Source: Halorussus ruber (GTDB taxonomy: Archaea; Halobacteriota; Halobacteria; Halobacteriales; Haladaptataceae). Taken from it: DNA of 64,000 nucleotides. A program made the translations under genes and the position numbers. Below are positions 49,420 to 58,452 of the stretch, in pieces. The stretch's first letter is position 1. The number at the start of each line of letters is the position of its first letter. A model generated the notes under the pieces. It did no database searches. It saw nothing but the letters and a program-made list of their open reading frames with translations, and had not been told where the DNA came from. The stretch lies in assembly GCF_004765785.1 (NCBI RefSeq), contig NZ_SBIT01000008.1, forward strand, positions 272,814 to 336,813. The letters are read 5' to 3'.

Positions 49420-50280
49420 TCAGTACTCGTAGAAGCCCTTCCCGGTCTTCTTGCCCAAGTCGCCAGCGTCCACCTTGCGCTTGAGCAGGTAGGCGGGCTT
49501 GTACCGGTCGCCCAGCTCCTCGAACAGCGTCTGGGAGGCGTCGAGACAGATGTCCAGTCCGATGTGGTCGGCGAGTTCGAGCGGCCCCATCGGGGTGTTC
49601 GTGCCGAGTTTCATGCCCTTGTCGATGTCCTCCTTGGTGGCGACGCCCTCGTCGTAGGCCCGGATGCCCTCGTTGATCCACGGCATCAGGATGCGGTTGG
49701 TGACGAAGCCGGGCTTGTCGTCGGACTCCCACGTCTCCTTCCCCAAGTCCTCGGCGAGTTCGTGGGCGAACTCGGCGACCTCGTCGTCGGTCTTCTCGCC
49801 GACGACGACCTCGACACCCTTCATCACCGGGACGGGGTTCATGAAGTGCAGGCCGACGATTTGCTCCTCGCGGTCGGTGACCGAGGCGATGGTCGTGATG
49901 GAGAGCGTGGATGTGTTGGTCGCCAGAATCACGTCCTCGGGAATCTCCTCGTCCAAGTCCGCGAAGATGTCCTGCTTGATGTCCATGTCTTCGACGGCGG
50001 CCTCGACCACGACGTCGCAGTCCGCGAGGTCCGACAGTTCCGTGGTGCCCGTGATGCGGTCGAGGGTCTGGGCGGCCTCGTCCTCCGAGAGTTTGTCCTT
50101 CGAGACGAACCGGTCGAGGCTGTCCTCGATGGAGTCGAAGCCGTTCTGGACGAAGTCCTCCTCGATGTCGCGCATCACCACGTCGTAACCCGATTGGGCC
50201 GCGACCTGCGCGATGCCGCTACCCATCGTTCCCGCGCCGACTACGCCGATGCTCTCGATGCTGTCGAGCGTGCGTACCAT
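49420..50280 (-). CDS. 3-hydroxyacyl-CoA dehydrogenase (NAD-binding type)
   Basis: 286 residues from the ATG at 50280 ([20 protein letters not shown]). NAD motif [18 protein letters not shown], catalytic His in [18 protein letters not shown] with the paired Glu, and the C-terminal [20 protein letters not shown] are diagnostic of 3-hydroxybutyryl/3-hydroxyacyl-CoA dehydrogenase. It oxidises L-3-hydroxyacyl-CoA in beta-oxidation (or the reverse in synthesis). Length of about 285 is the single-function form. An ATG three codons earlier (50289) is possible. Confidence 0.93.
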   Translation of the reverse strand: MVRTLDSIESIGVVGAGTMGSGIAQVAAQSGYDVVMRDIEEDFVQNGFDSIEDSLDRFVSKDKLSEDEAAQTLDRITGTTELSDLADCDVVVEAAVEDMDIKQDIFADLDEEIPEDVILATNTSTLSITTIASVTDREEQIVGLHFMNPVPVMKGVEVVVGEKTDDEVAEFAHELAEDLGKETWESDDKPGFVTNRILMPWINEGIRAYDEGVATKEDIDKGMKLGTNTPMGPLELADHIGLDICLDASQTLFEELGDRYKPAYLLKRKVDAGDLGKKTGKGFYEY

Positions 50281-50382
50281 GCTCGGCAATTCTTGCGGTC
50301 GGGTGGTAAGCCTACCGAAATCCGGGACTGCCGACCGGCCGCGAGCGACCGCGACCGACCGACCGACCGACGCGACTGACTC

Positions 50383-50745
50383 CGCAGTTAGCGAGACCGA
50401 GGAGCGCCGAATCGAGGAACAGTCGGAAGTCTACGAGCGCATCTGGGACGAGTTCCCGAGACCGCCGAGGGACTCATCGGGGAGAAGTTCCACGAGGCGA
50501 TGGCGACCCGACGGCCGGTTGACTTCGACCGCTACGACGAACCGCTCGAACTCTGGGCCGAAAGCAACGCCTACCCCTCCGAGACCGGCCTGTCGGTCTA
50601 CTTCGTGGACATCTCCGAGCGCGTCGAGACCGAGCAGGAACTCAGCAGGTACCGCAGAATCATCGAGACGGTGAACGGATTGGAGTCGATAGAAACTGGA
50701 AGCAATAGAATGCGCGCGGAAACAGCCGAGAGCGTCAAAGAGTAG
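50383..50745 (+). pseudogene. remnant of a PAS-domain signalling gene (frameshifted)
   Basis: One frame reads [20 protein letters not shown]. After a shift at about 50458 the next frame reads TAEGLIGEKFHEAMATRRPV and continues DFDRYDEPLELWAESNAYPS, ETGLSVYFVDISERVETEQE, LSRYRRIIETVN. This is the second half of a PAS fold plus the start of a following helix, as found in haloarchaeal sensor kinases and bacterio-opsin-activator-like proteins. The domain is cut at both ends and no output domain remains before the stop at 50745. Confidence 0.75.
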
Positions 50746-51321
50746 TCAATCCATCGCGGCGAGCAGGTCCGCCGCGTCGGCGATGCGGGCGAACTCTCCC
50801 TGCAACTGCGCGAGCGCGACCCGGTGGTTCTCTGACGCCGAAATCGCGCCGCCGTCGGGCGCTTCCCGGTCGAAGGTGGCGGTCGCGTCCGCGACGACGA
50901 TAGGCCGGAAACCGAGGTTCTCTGCCATCCGGGTCGTGGTCGAGACGCAGTGGTCGGTCGTCAGTCCCGCGACGACGAGCGTCTCGTACTCTCGCTCGCG
51001 GAGCCACGACGACAGTTCCGTGCCGACGAACGCGCTGTTGACGCGCTTGCGGAACTCGGGTTCGCTCTCCCTCGATTCGTCGGGTTCGAGGCCGGGCTTG
51101 AACGCGAAGCCCTCGCTGTCGCCTCGGAGCGAGGAGTCCGGCTCTGTCGAGTCGTGGCGGGCGTGGACCACCGGGCGGTCGGCGCGCCGCCACGCTTCGA
51201 GGAGGTCCCGGGCGCGCTCCTCGGCCTCGGGATTGTTGCGGTCGCCCCATCCGGGGGCGTCGAACCCGCGCTGGAAGTCCACGAGCAGGAGGACCGCGTC
51301 TGGCGGTATTTCGAGGCTCAC
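50746..51321 (-). CDS. isochorismatase-like cysteine hydrolase
   Basis: 191 residues from a GTG at 51321 that overlaps the upstream stop (GTGA). The triad is visible: Asp in [17 protein letters not shown], Lys/Arg region in [15 protein letters not shown], and Cys in [20 protein letters not shown]. Family members hydrolyse amides or vinyl ethers (nicotinamidase, isochorismatase, ureido compounds). Co-translated with a YcgG-family heme protein, so both may act on one nitrogen compound. Confidence 0.83.
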   Translation of the reverse strand: MSLEIPPDAVLLLVDFQRGFDAPGWGDRNNPEAEERARDLLEAWRRADRPVVHARHDSTEPDSSLRGDSEGFAFKPGLEPDESRESEPEFRKRVNSAFVGTELSSWLREREYETLVVAGLTTDHCVSTTTRMAENLGFRPIVVADATATFDREAPDGGAISASENHRVALAQLQGEFARIADAADLLAAMD

Positions 51322-52127
51322 GCTCCCACCAGCAGGTCGGGGTCGGCCTTGGGATGCTCCCGGGTGACTCGAATCGGGCACTCGTCGGGGGCCTGCTCGT
51401 CGTCCGCGGAGAACAGATACTGCTTCCACTCGCGGTCGCCCTCGACGCCCCAGTCGCCGAGGTCGGCGTGGGGACAGACCCCGTCGTACTCCTCGATGCG
51501 GCCCTGAATCACGTCTCTGGCGCGCTGACCGGCCTCGGTGTCGGCGGTCAGGCCCTCGAACAGCGTACGGGGTTGGAAGGTGATTTCGAGGCCGACCGGG
51601 CAGTATCGGCTCTTGCGGTCGTCGTAGAAGGGCGCGCGACACGTCGGGAACATGGCCTCGCCGCCGAAGCAGAACTCCCAGTAGGGGTCGTCGGGATTCG
51701 TCGGGACCTCCTCGGGCCACGGTTCGGGGTCGTGAACGTGGAGGAACTGGAGGACGTGCCAGAGTCGCTCGTGGTACTCGGCCTCCGTGAGGTTCTCCGC
51801 GCCCTCCTCGACCGGACGGAAGAAGACCGTGAGCGGGGCGCGCTCGGCGTGGTTCCGGTAGGTGTCGAGGTACTCCAGCAGAGTCTCGCCGAGGGCAAAC
51901 AGCGAGTCGGGGTCGGTAGTCGACTCGCAGAAGGTGTAGAGGCCGTCGCCGTCTCGCTCCATCTCGACGCCGAAGTAGCACGGGAAGGGCGTGTCGTTTC
52001 GCTCGCCGAGGAGTCCCTCGCGGAAACTCTCGTAGTGGGCGACCGCCCAGTCCGGAAGCGCTCCCGACTCGACTCGGCGGCGGAGCGTCGATTGGTCCAG
52101 CAGGACGTGGAGTCCGGGTTCGTTCAT
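51318..52127 (-). CDS. YqcI/YcgG family protein (GntA-like heme-dependent N-hydroxylase family)
   Basis: 269 residues from the ATG at 52127 ([20 protein letters not shown]). Family marks are [20 protein letters not shown] near residues 50-70, [40 protein letters not shown] and [19 protein letters not shown]. Members of this family, including GntA of guanitoxin biosynthesis, are heme proteins that hydroxylate nitrogen. The in-frame upstream extension is not conserved-looking. It overlaps the isochorismatase-like gene by 4 bp. Confidence 0.8.
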   Translation of the reverse strand: MNEPGLHVLLDQSTLRRRVESGALPDWAVAHYESFREGLLGERNDTPFPCYFGVEMERDGDGLYTFCESTTDPDSLFALGETLLEYLDTYRNHAERAPLTVFFRPVEEGAENLTEAEYHERLWHVLQFLHVHDPEPWPEEVPTNPDDPYWEFCFGGEAMFPTCRAPFYDDRKSRYCPVGLEITFQPRTLFEGLTADTEAGQRARDVIQGRIEEYDGVCPHADLGDWGVEGDREWKQYLFSADDEQAPDECPIRVTREHPKADPDLLVGA

Positions 52128-52273
52128 AGTCGCTCTTAGGAATTGGGGGGCGTAGGCGTTTCGCAAATAGACAGTCGAGCAGGGTGTCGGACTAAACGTA
52201 TTTACGCTATGATACAGTTTGCAAAACATTCAAGCCCTATCGGTGTGACGCTGAAATAAATCGGTGACGCCCC

Positions 52274-52918
52274 GTGAGCAACAATGACGCCCCCGACGAC
52301 CCGAAAATCAACGACGAGGAGGCGCTGACCGACATCCACTTCGTCGGCCCGGCGACTGCGGAGGTGCTTGCCGAGGCTTCCTTCGACGCCACAGGTATCA
52401 GCGACAAGACAGTATCCTACGAGATGTTGCAGGACGCGGGCGTGAACCCCGGCGTCGCCACCCGCCTGCGAAAGGAACACTCCCTGCCGTGGTCGTTCGG
52501 CGGAAGCGACGAGGACGACGACTCGCTCGAACAGCGCTCCGAGAAGGTCCGCGGACTCAAAGACGAGGAGCGAGCGTGGGTCGCCGCCAGCAGCGGCGAC
52601 TGGGAGTCCGAAGACCCCGAAACCACCGAGACGACCCAGACCACCGCCGACGGCGACTGGACCCCGACCGGCGAGGCGACCACCGACGGGAGCGGTGCGG
52701 CCGCGGAGGCCGAGGCGGCGTGGCGCGAGCGGAGCAAACCCGACCCCGTGACCGACGTGCCCGGCGTGACCGAGAAGATGGCCGAGATTCTGGCCAACGG
52801 CGGCATCACGTCGGTCCGGAGCCTCGCCACGGCGGACCCCGAACACGTCGCCGACTCGCTCGGCCTCGGCGTCGAGCGCGTCGAACGGTGGCGCGACGAG
52901 GCAAAGGACCTCGCCTGA
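52274..52918 (+). CDS. helix-hairpin-helix protein with two HhH regions
   Basis: 214 residues from a GTG at 52274. An N-terminal HhH-like region (TDIHFVGPATAEVLAEASFD) and a C-terminal one (VTDVPGVTEKMAEILANGGI, TSVRSLATADPEHVADSLGL) flank an acidic, Ser/Thr-rich linker (TTETTQTTADGDWTPTGEAT). HhH regions bind DNA non-specifically. The layout matches small haloarchaeal HhH proteins of unknown role (DUF7409-like). The ATGACG three codons in is a possible alternative start. Confidence 0.7.
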   Translation: MSNNDAPDDPKINDEEALTDIHFVGPATAEVLAEASFDATGISDKTVSYEMLQDAGVNPGVATRLRKEHSLPWSFGGSDEDDDSLEQRSEKVRGLKDEERAWVAASSGDWESEDPETTETTQTTADGDWTPTGEATTDGSGAAAEAEAAWRERSKPDPVTDVPGVTEKMAEILANGGITSVRSLATADPEHVADSLGLGVERVERWRDEAKDLA

Positions 52919-53097
52919 TTCCGCTCCTCGCTCTCCGTTCCCGATCGCCCTACTTTTTACTATCTGAGTAGTAAGTTTCCAGATTCAGAAGACGGGAGCA
53001 GGTCCGGCCTCGCGGTGCGTTACGGCCTCTGAGACTGTTTCTCAGGGGCCGTTGTGACCATTAGACTCTTATGCGATGTTACCGGAGATTGGAACGA

Positions 53098-53892
53098 ATG
53101 ATACCACTCGAAGACTCCCCGGTAACGCGCAACGGCAACGCGCTCATTCTCGCGTACGACCACGGACTCGAACACGGTCCCTCCGCGGACTTCAGCTCGG
53201 TGCCCGACACCCTCGACCCCGAGCAGGTGTTCGACATCGCCACCCACGACGCGGTCACGTCGCTGGCGGTCCAGAAGGGCGTCGCCGAGACCTACTACCC
53301 CTCCTACGACGACGACGTGAACCTGCTGGCGAAGCTCAACGGCACCAGCAACCTCTGGATGGGCGAACCCCACTCGCCCCAGAACTGGACGGTCGATTAC
53401 GCCGCGGAACTGGGTGCCGACGCGGTCGGCTACACGGTCTACTCCGGTTCGAACCACGAGACCGAGATGTACGAGGACTTCCGCGACATCCAAGAGAAGG
53501 CTCACTCGGAGTACGACCTGCCGGTCGTCATGTGGTCGTACCCCCGCGGTCAGGGCATGAAGAACGACACCAAGGAGTCGGTCATCGCCTACGCGACCCG
53601 CATCGCGCTGGAAATCGGCGCCGACATGGCGAAGGTCAAGTACCCCGGCAGTCGGGAGGCGATGGAGTGGGCCGTCCAGTCGGGTGCCGACATGCCGGTC
53701 GTGATGTCCGGCGGCTCGAAGGTCAGCGACTACGAGTTCCTCTCCAGCGTCGAGGCCGTCATGGACGCTGGCGGGTCGGGTCTCGCGGTCGGTCGGAACG
53801 TCTGGCAGCGCGACGAACCCAAGCGCATCCTCGACGCGCTCGAACAGGTCATCTTCGAGGGAGCCACCGCCGACGAAGCACTCGACGAATGA
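53098..53892 (+). CDS. fba: class I fructose-bisphosphate aldolase, archaeal (DhnA) type
   Basis: 264 residues from the ATG at 53098 (MIPLEDSPVTRNGNALILAY). Family motifs AYDHGLEHGP (about 19-28), PVVMWSYPRGQGMKNDTKES and the Schiff-base Lys in GADMAKVKYPGSREAM (about residues 176-182) are present, as is VVMSGGSKVSDYEFL for phosphate binding. It makes fructose-1,6-bisphosphate from triose phosphates in gluconeogenesis, and the reverse. The next gene, overlapping by 4 bp, is fructose-bisphosphatase. An in-frame ATG at 53071 adds nine residues. Confidence 0.9.
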   Translation: MIPLEDSPVTRNGNALILAYDHGLEHGPSADFSSVPDTLDPEQVFDIATHDAVTSLAVQKGVAETYYPSYDDDVNLLAKLNGTSNLWMGEPHSPQNWTVDYAAELGADAVGYTVYSGSNHETEMYEDFRDIQEKAHSEYDLPVVMWSYPRGQGMKNDTKESVIAYATRIALEIGADMAKVKYPGSREAMEWAVQSGADMPVVMSGGSKVSDYEFLSSVEAVMDAGGSGLAVGRNVWQRDEPKRILDALEQVIFEGATADEALDE

Positions 53893-54824
53893 GCGACGCC
53901 GAATCGCCGCGCGTGGAGGCCGAAGCCGAGGACGCGATTTCCGAGGCCATCGAAGTCGTCGCCCGGTCCGCCCCCGAAATCCGAGACGGCCTGACGGGCC
54001 GCCGGACGAAGACCGACGACGAGAACGCCAGCGGCGAGACCCAACTCGCCGCCGACGTGTGGGCCGACGAACTGCTGGCCGAGCGCCTCTCGGCCATCGA
54101 GGGCGTGGGCCAGTTCGCCAGCGAGGAGCGCGACGAGGTTATCGACGCGGGCGAGGGCGACTTGGCGGTCGCCGTGGACCCCCTCGACGGCTCCTCGAAC
54201 CTCAAGTCCAACAACTCGATGGGCACCATCCTCGGAGTCTACGAGGGCGAACTGCCCGCCAAGGGTCGAAAACTGGTCGCGGCGGCCTACGTCCTCTACG
54301 GCCCCATCACGACGATGGTGGTCGCGCGAGAAGGCGAGGTCACCGAGTACGTGATCGAGAGCGAGGCGCAAAGCGCCTCGGACAGTCGAGCGGCGGAGCC
54401 GCGAGACGGCGCGGAGGACGCCGAGCGCCGCGCGGTCCGCGAGGACATCTCGCTACCCGACGACCCGACGGTCTACGGGTTCGGCGGCCGGGTGCCCAAC
54501 TGGACCGACCGCTTCGCCGACTACGCCGGGGACGTCGAGGAGGAACTCAAACTCCGCTACGGCGGCGCGATGATAGGCGACGTGAATCAAGTCGTGACCT
54601 ACGGCGGGGTGTTCGCCTACCCCGAACTCGACTCGCGGCCCGAGGGCAAACTCCGCCTCCAGTTCGAGGGCAATCCCATCGCCTACATCGTGGAGTCCGC
54701 AGGCGGGGCCTCCTCGAACGGGACGGAGTCGCTGCTGGACGCCGACGCCGAGGAGATTCACCAGCGCACGCCGGTCTACGTCGGTAACGAGGACCTCATC
54801 GAGAGACTCGAAGCCGAGTTCTGA
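53889..54824 (+). CDS. fbp: fructose-1,6-bisphosphatase
   Basis: 311 residues from the ATG at 53889, overlapping the aldolase stop (ATGA). The metal-site motif AVDPLDGSSNLKSNN (Asp, Leu-Asp-Gly-Ser) with the preceding FASEERDEV Glu is that of the FBPase/IMPase superfamily; KLRLQFEGNPIAYIVESAGG is the sugar-phosphate site. A low-complexity insert (SEAQSASDSRAAEPRDGAED, about residues 157-176) is not usual for the family. With fba it commits carbon to hexose in gluconeogenesis, also needed for the surface sugars made at the left of the window. Confidence 0.92.
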   Translation: MSDAESPRVEAEAEDAISEAIEVVARSAPEIRDGLTGRRTKTDDENASGETQLAADVWADELLAERLSAIEGVGQFASEERDEVIDAGEGDLAVAVDPLDGSSNLKSNNSMGTILGVYEGELPAKGRKLVAAAYVLYGPITTMVVAREGEVTEYVIESEAQSASDSRAAEPRDGAEDAERRAVREDISLPDDPTVYGFGGRVPNWTDRFADYAGDVEEELKLRYGGAMIGDVNQVVTYGGVFAYPELDSRPEGKLRLQFEGNPIAYIVESAGGASSNGTESLLDADAEEIHQRTPVYVGNEDLIERLEAEF

Positions 54825-54899
54825 ACCCGGCCAGCGCGCTGTTCGATTATTTCTCTCACGCTGTTTCCGAGGATTTCTGACTGACCTGTCCGAGTCGCG

Positions 54900-55028
54900 G
54901 GAGCGCCGGGCGGTCCAGCCGCCGGGGTGCACTCGGCCGACTATACCACGGGCAAACGCCCGACTGACCAACCGACGCGAAAGCTCTGTGAGTCAACCGC
55001 CGTGGGCGGGGGCTTCAAGAGGACATCA
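54900..55028 (-). repeat. dispersed palindromic element, copy I (collapsed, with tail units)
   Basis: Reverse orientation. GGGCGGGGGCTTCAAGAGGA (55006-55024) retains only the left boundary of the element. The outer right arm and inner arms are gone, as if deleted between short GGGCGGG repeats. Tail units of the type CGGTTGACTCACAGAGC and CGGCCGAGTGC (minus strand) extend left to about 54900. The rest of the 54825-55131 gap has no gene. Confidence 0.65.
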
Positions 55029-55131
55029 CCACACCGATTCCGGCGGTTTGCAGTCATACGCTTGTCGAGACGACTACCCGGAACATTCCGAAACAGTTGA
55101 GTAATTTCGACCGACACCGCCGTCAACGTCG

Positions 55132-55572
55132 ATGCAAGTCGCCCTCCACCTGCTCACACTCGCAACCGTCCTGCTCGTCACGCTCGCGGTCGGCGTCTGC
55201 GCCCACGAACTCCTGCATCTGCTCGGGTTGTCGTTCACCGACGCCGACTACACCGTCACCGTCCTGCCGGACGCGGGCGAATCGTCGCTCCAGAGCGCCG
55301 TGGCCAGCGGTCTGGTCCGGGTCGAGATTACTCGCGTGCCCGACTCGACGCCGGACTGGATGCTCCGCGTGGCCGCGCTCCTGCCGGTCCTGCTGGCCCT
55401 GCCGCTCGCGCTGGTGCTGGTCGGCGCGCTTCCCGACCCCCTCGCGGCGGGCGACCACGTGGCGACCGTCGCGCTGGTCGCGCTGACCGGGTGCGGCCTG
55501 CCGAGTCCCGCCGACTGGTCGGTGGTGTGGTACGGCTCTGACCTCGCCGAAGCATATCTTTTTAATTTTTAA
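55132..55572 (+). CDS. membrane protein with HELLH motif (DUF3267-like)
   Basis: 146 residues. Helix 1 ends in the zinc-peptidase motif GVCAHELLHLLGLSF (residues 21-35); two more helices follow (LRVAALLPVLLALPLALVLV; HVATVALVALTGCGL). DSVVWYGSDLAEAYLF-type sequence at the end (WSVVWYGSDLAEAYLFNF) is similar to the DUF3267/M50-like membrane peptidases. A second metal ligand could not be assigned, so catalytic activity is uncertain. Confidence 0.65.
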   Translation: MQVALHLLTLATVLLVTLAVGVCAHELLHLLGLSFTDADYTVTVLPDAGESSLQSAVASGLVRVEITRVPDSTPDWMLRVAALLPVLLALPLALVLVGALPDPLAAGDHVATVALVALTGCGLPSPADWSVVWYGSDLAEAYLFNF

Positions 55573-55610
55573 ACACAGTATTTTATTCCCTAAAGATAGA
55601 ATTACATTTC
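55573..55610. terminator. bidirectional AT-rich terminator between convergent genes
   Basis: The 38 bases between two convergent stops are AT-rich with T-runs on both strands (AACACAGTATTTTATTCCC; ATTACATTTCTC). The plus-strand signal already begins inside the last codons of the preceding gene (TTTTTAATTTTTAA). Confidence 0.5.
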
Positions 55611-55889
55611 TCAAACGTCGCTCCGGAAGTGCGCCACCGCCGCGCCAGCGGTCAGCGCGAAACGGGCGAACGCCGCGGGGAGGTCTACCCGCTGGCCGGT
55701 CCAGTAGCCGACCAGCGCGACGACGACCGTCGAGAGCAAGAAGAGGAGGCCGCCGAGGAGCGCGACGCCGAGGCCGACCGATTCGGGCGTCGAGTCGGTC
55801 AGCAGCGCCGGAGCGAAGCTGTCTATCTGTCCGACTGCACCGAGGACGAGTCCGAGGAGGGCGAACGAAGCGGGGACGATGCGGTCCAT
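55611..55889 (-). CDS. small three-helix membrane protein, unknown function
   Basis: 92 residues: MDRIVPASFALLGLVLGAVG, then VGLGVALLGGLLFLLSTVVV ALVGYWTG and AAFARFALTAGAAVAHF as three hydrophobic segments. No family recognised. Its upstream region (55890-56027) leads into copy J of the palindromic element. Confidence 0.6.
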   Translation of the reverse strand: MDRIVPASFALLGLVLGAVGQIDSFAPALLTDSTPESVGLGVALLGGLLFLLSTVVVALVGYWTGQRVDLPAAFARFALTAGAAVAHFRSDV

Positions 55890-56029
55890 GTGGTCGTGGC
55901 GTGACGGCGAGATGTGATAAATTTGGGGTGTTCTGTGGCTCGACGTGTGACTTCGATATGATGGCGAGTACGAACCGCGGAGTTGGCTGGTCTACGAACC
56001 TGAACCGGAGAACCGATGTGATGTTGTCT

Positions 56030-56220
56030 TCTTGAAGCCCCCGCCCGGTCGCGGTCGCTTCGCTCCCGCAGACACCGCCCGACCTTGGATAGGGGCCGAC
56101 CAGCGACTAAACTGGACGCGACCGGGCGGCCCCTTCATCCCACCCGAGGGAAGTTTCACGGGGCGCATGCCCCGGTGGACGAGTCACCGAGCGCGTTCCC
56201 GTGGTTTGTGGCACCGAGCG
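56030..56220 (+). repeat. dispersed palindromic element, copy J (inner arm degenerate)
   Basis: GAAGCCC boundary with outer stem CCGCCCGGTCGCG/CGCGACCGGGCGG is intact. The 3' side of the inner arm (GGATAGGGGCCGACCAGCGA) matches copy B, but the 5' side has changed and no longer pairs fully. Right boundary CCCCTTCATCCCACC, then two tail units (GAGTCACCGAGCGCG; GTGGCACCGAGCGCC) to 56220. Confidence 0.85.
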
Positions 56221-56267
56221 CCCCGCGGCGGCGCGGCCGCCGCGGTCGGCGGGAGGCGGGGAGAAAG

Positions 56268-57385
56268 TCAGAGAGTCACGTCGCCGACTTCGACGCGCTG
56301 GCCCGTCTCGGCCGACTCGTAGATGGCCTCGACGGCCTCCATGTCGGCCACGCTGTCGCGGCCGTCCGGGTCCGGCCGGGTGTCGGTCAGGATGCAGTAG
56401 GCGAAGTACTCGAACTCCTCGGCGACTTCGTTGACGAACTCGCCGGTGTAGGAAAACTCCTCGTCGCCCTTCGTCACCGTCAGCGTCGGGTTGATTTCCG
56501 AGTTGAACGCCGGGGCGAGTTCGGCCTGCCCCTCGGTGCCGATGACCCGGAGGCGGTCGTCGGCCTGCGCGCCGTAACTCGCCGTGCAGGAGGCCGTCGC
56601 GCTCTCGGAAACTCCAACTGGAAGGCGACGTGTTCGTCCACGCCCGAAAACTCCGGGTCCGGCGAGGAGGTCGCGGCCTGCGCGGCGGTGGGTTCGGCGT
56701 CGAGCAGGAATCTGGCGGCGTTGAGGGGGTAGACGCCCACGTCCATCAGCGCGCCGCCGCCGGAGAGGTCCGGGTCGAGTCGCCACTGGTCGGCGCTCCC
56801 CTCCTCCAAGATGTGTCCCGTGAACCCCCCGTGAAACTGAACCGGGTCGCCCAGAACCCCGTCGCGCACCATCTCGCGCAGTCGGCGCGTCGCCGGGTCG
56901 ATTTGGGGCCGGTAGCCCACCATCAGGGTGACGCCCGCGTCCTCGCAGACTCGGACCATCTCGCGCGCTCGGTCCGCACTCACCTCGATTGGCTTCTCGC
57001 AGAGGACGTGCTTGCCGTGGGCGGCCGCGGTCGTCGCGTAGTCGAGGTGGAGCGCGTTCGGTCCCGCGACGTACACCGCATCGAAGGCCTCGACGCCTTC
57101 GCCCGCCTCGAACTCGTCGTAGGTGAGGGTGCGGCCCACGTCGTACTCGTCGGCGACTCGCTCGGCCTTCTCGGGCGACCCGCTCACCAGCGCCGTGATT
57201 TCGCAGAAACTCGTCCGGTCGGTCGGGCCGGTCGCCTCGCCGGACAGCGCGGGCAGGACGTGGTCCCGAGCGAATCCGCCGAGGCCGACGAGGGCGAGAC
57301 GGATGGGTCCGTCAGCATCCGTCCCGCCGCTTTCCTCCTCCCAGTCGCGGGCTGCGAACTCGGAGAAATACGAATCGAGGTCCAT
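56268..57385 (-). pseudogene. D-xylose 1-dehydrogenase-like Gfo/Idh/MocA gene with one-base frameshift
   Basis: From the ATG at 57385 the frame reads MDLDSYFSEFAARDWEEESG, a start shared with haloarchaeal NADP-dependent D-xylose 1-dehydrogenase (Gfo6). VLCEKPIEV (catalytic Lys), VGYRPQIDPATRRLREMV and WRLDPDLSGGGALMDVGVYP support this. Near 56603-56608 one base is missing (CCGAGAGC where CCGGAGAGC is expected). After the shift the protein resumes ESATASCTASYGAQADDRLR and runs to the stop at 56268. The enzyme starts oxidative pentose breakdown. Sequencing error or recent inactivation are both possible. Confidence 0.82.
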
Positions 57386-57505
57386 GTCCCTCTCCTCGGG
57401 CCGGACGCCGGAAAGGCTACTGGCGTCGAGTCGGACGGTCCGGCGTCCCGAGACTCGACCGGAGGCTACCAGTCGATTCTGCCCGGCAGACGACGAAGCG
57501 GTCCC

Positions 57506-58390
57506 GTGGTTGGACTCGGAATCTGGTACGCGACGCTCTCGGCGCTCGTCTGGGGCGGCTACCTGTTCAGCCTGAAGCGGTACTTCTCGCGCTTCCCGGC
57601 CGCAGTCGTCATCGTCGCTGCCAACGCCGCCGCGGTCGCGTGGTACCTCCCGGTCGTCGCGCTCCGGCCAGCGGACGGTCCGGTCGTGGACGCGGCGGTG
57701 ACCCCCGGCGCGCTCGCACTCGTCGCCTTCGTGCTGGTCGCCAGCGCCGCGGCCACCGTCGCGCTCCTCTCGGCGATTTCCGCTGGCGACGTCTCCTACG
57801 TCGCCCCGCTCGGGAAACTCGTCCCGGCGTTCACCCTGCCCCTCGAAGTCCTCCTCGTCGGCCAGCACCTCGACGGCGCGCAGGTCGTCGGCGTCGGGTT
57901 CGCCACCCTCGCGGTGTATCTGGCGAACTACCAGGGGACGGGCCTGTTCGCGCCGCTCCGCCGGGCGGCGACTTACCGGCCCGCGCAGTTGGCGCTCGGA
58001 AGCGCGGCGGTCTTCGGCGCGGTGGACGTGGGCACCCGAGTCCTGTTGCAGGGCGTGGGGATTCGCCCCGACGTGTGGGTGCTGGGCTACACCGGCGGGG
58101 TCGGCCTCGTCCTCGTTCCCCTCGCGGTCCGCCAGTGGTCGCACGCCGAGGAGTTCGCCCCCGCAATCCCGACATTCGCCGCGCTGGGCCTCGTCGTCGC
58201 GGTGGCGAGCCACGCCATGATGCAGGCGTTCGCGGTCCTCCCGGCCAGCGTGGTCTCGCCGATTCTCAACACGCAGGCCATCGTCGCGGTCGTCCTCGGC
58301 GGCGTCCTCCTCGGCGAGGACCGGTTCGCGCTCCGACTGGTCGCCGGGGCGGTTGCGGTCGTCGGAATCTCGCTCATCGCGCTGGGGTGA
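57506..58390 (+). CDS. EamA/DMT-family transporter
   Basis: 294 residues from a GTG at 57506 (reads MVGLGIWYATLSALVWGGYL). Ten hydrophobic helices form two EamA-type halves; YVAPLGKLVPAFTLPLEVLL and VVSPILNTQAIVAVVLGGVL LGE are the two conserved half-ends. Such permeases move amino acids, sugars or other metabolites. Divergent from the xylose-dehydrogenase-like gene (about 120 bases). The start codon choice is tentative. Confidence 0.78.
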   Translation: MVGLGIWYATLSALVWGGYLFSLKRYFSRFPAAVVIVAANAAAVAWYLPVVALRPADGPVVDAAVTPGALALVAFVLVASAAATVALLSAISAGDVSYVAPLGKLVPAFTLPLEVLLVGQHLDGAQVVGVGFATLAVYLANYQGTGLFAPLRRAATYRPAQLALGSAAVFGAVDVGTRVLLQGVGIRPDVWVLGYTGGVGLVLVPLAVRQWSHAEEFAPAIPTFAALGLVVAVASHAMMQAFAVLPASVVSPILNTQAIVAVVLGGVLLGEDRFALRLVAGAVAVVGISLIALG

Positions 58391-58452
58391 CCGCAAGATT
58401 CGGTCGAACCGAAAGGGAAAACTGTTTGAAATCGCTGGCCGCAGTCTGGTAC

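Noticed and set aside
19297..56220. Palindromic elements as ordinary rho-independent terminators
   Set aside because: They are 70-250 bases long with several arms and tails, lack T-runs, occur in both orientations relative to genes, and sit upstream of some genes.
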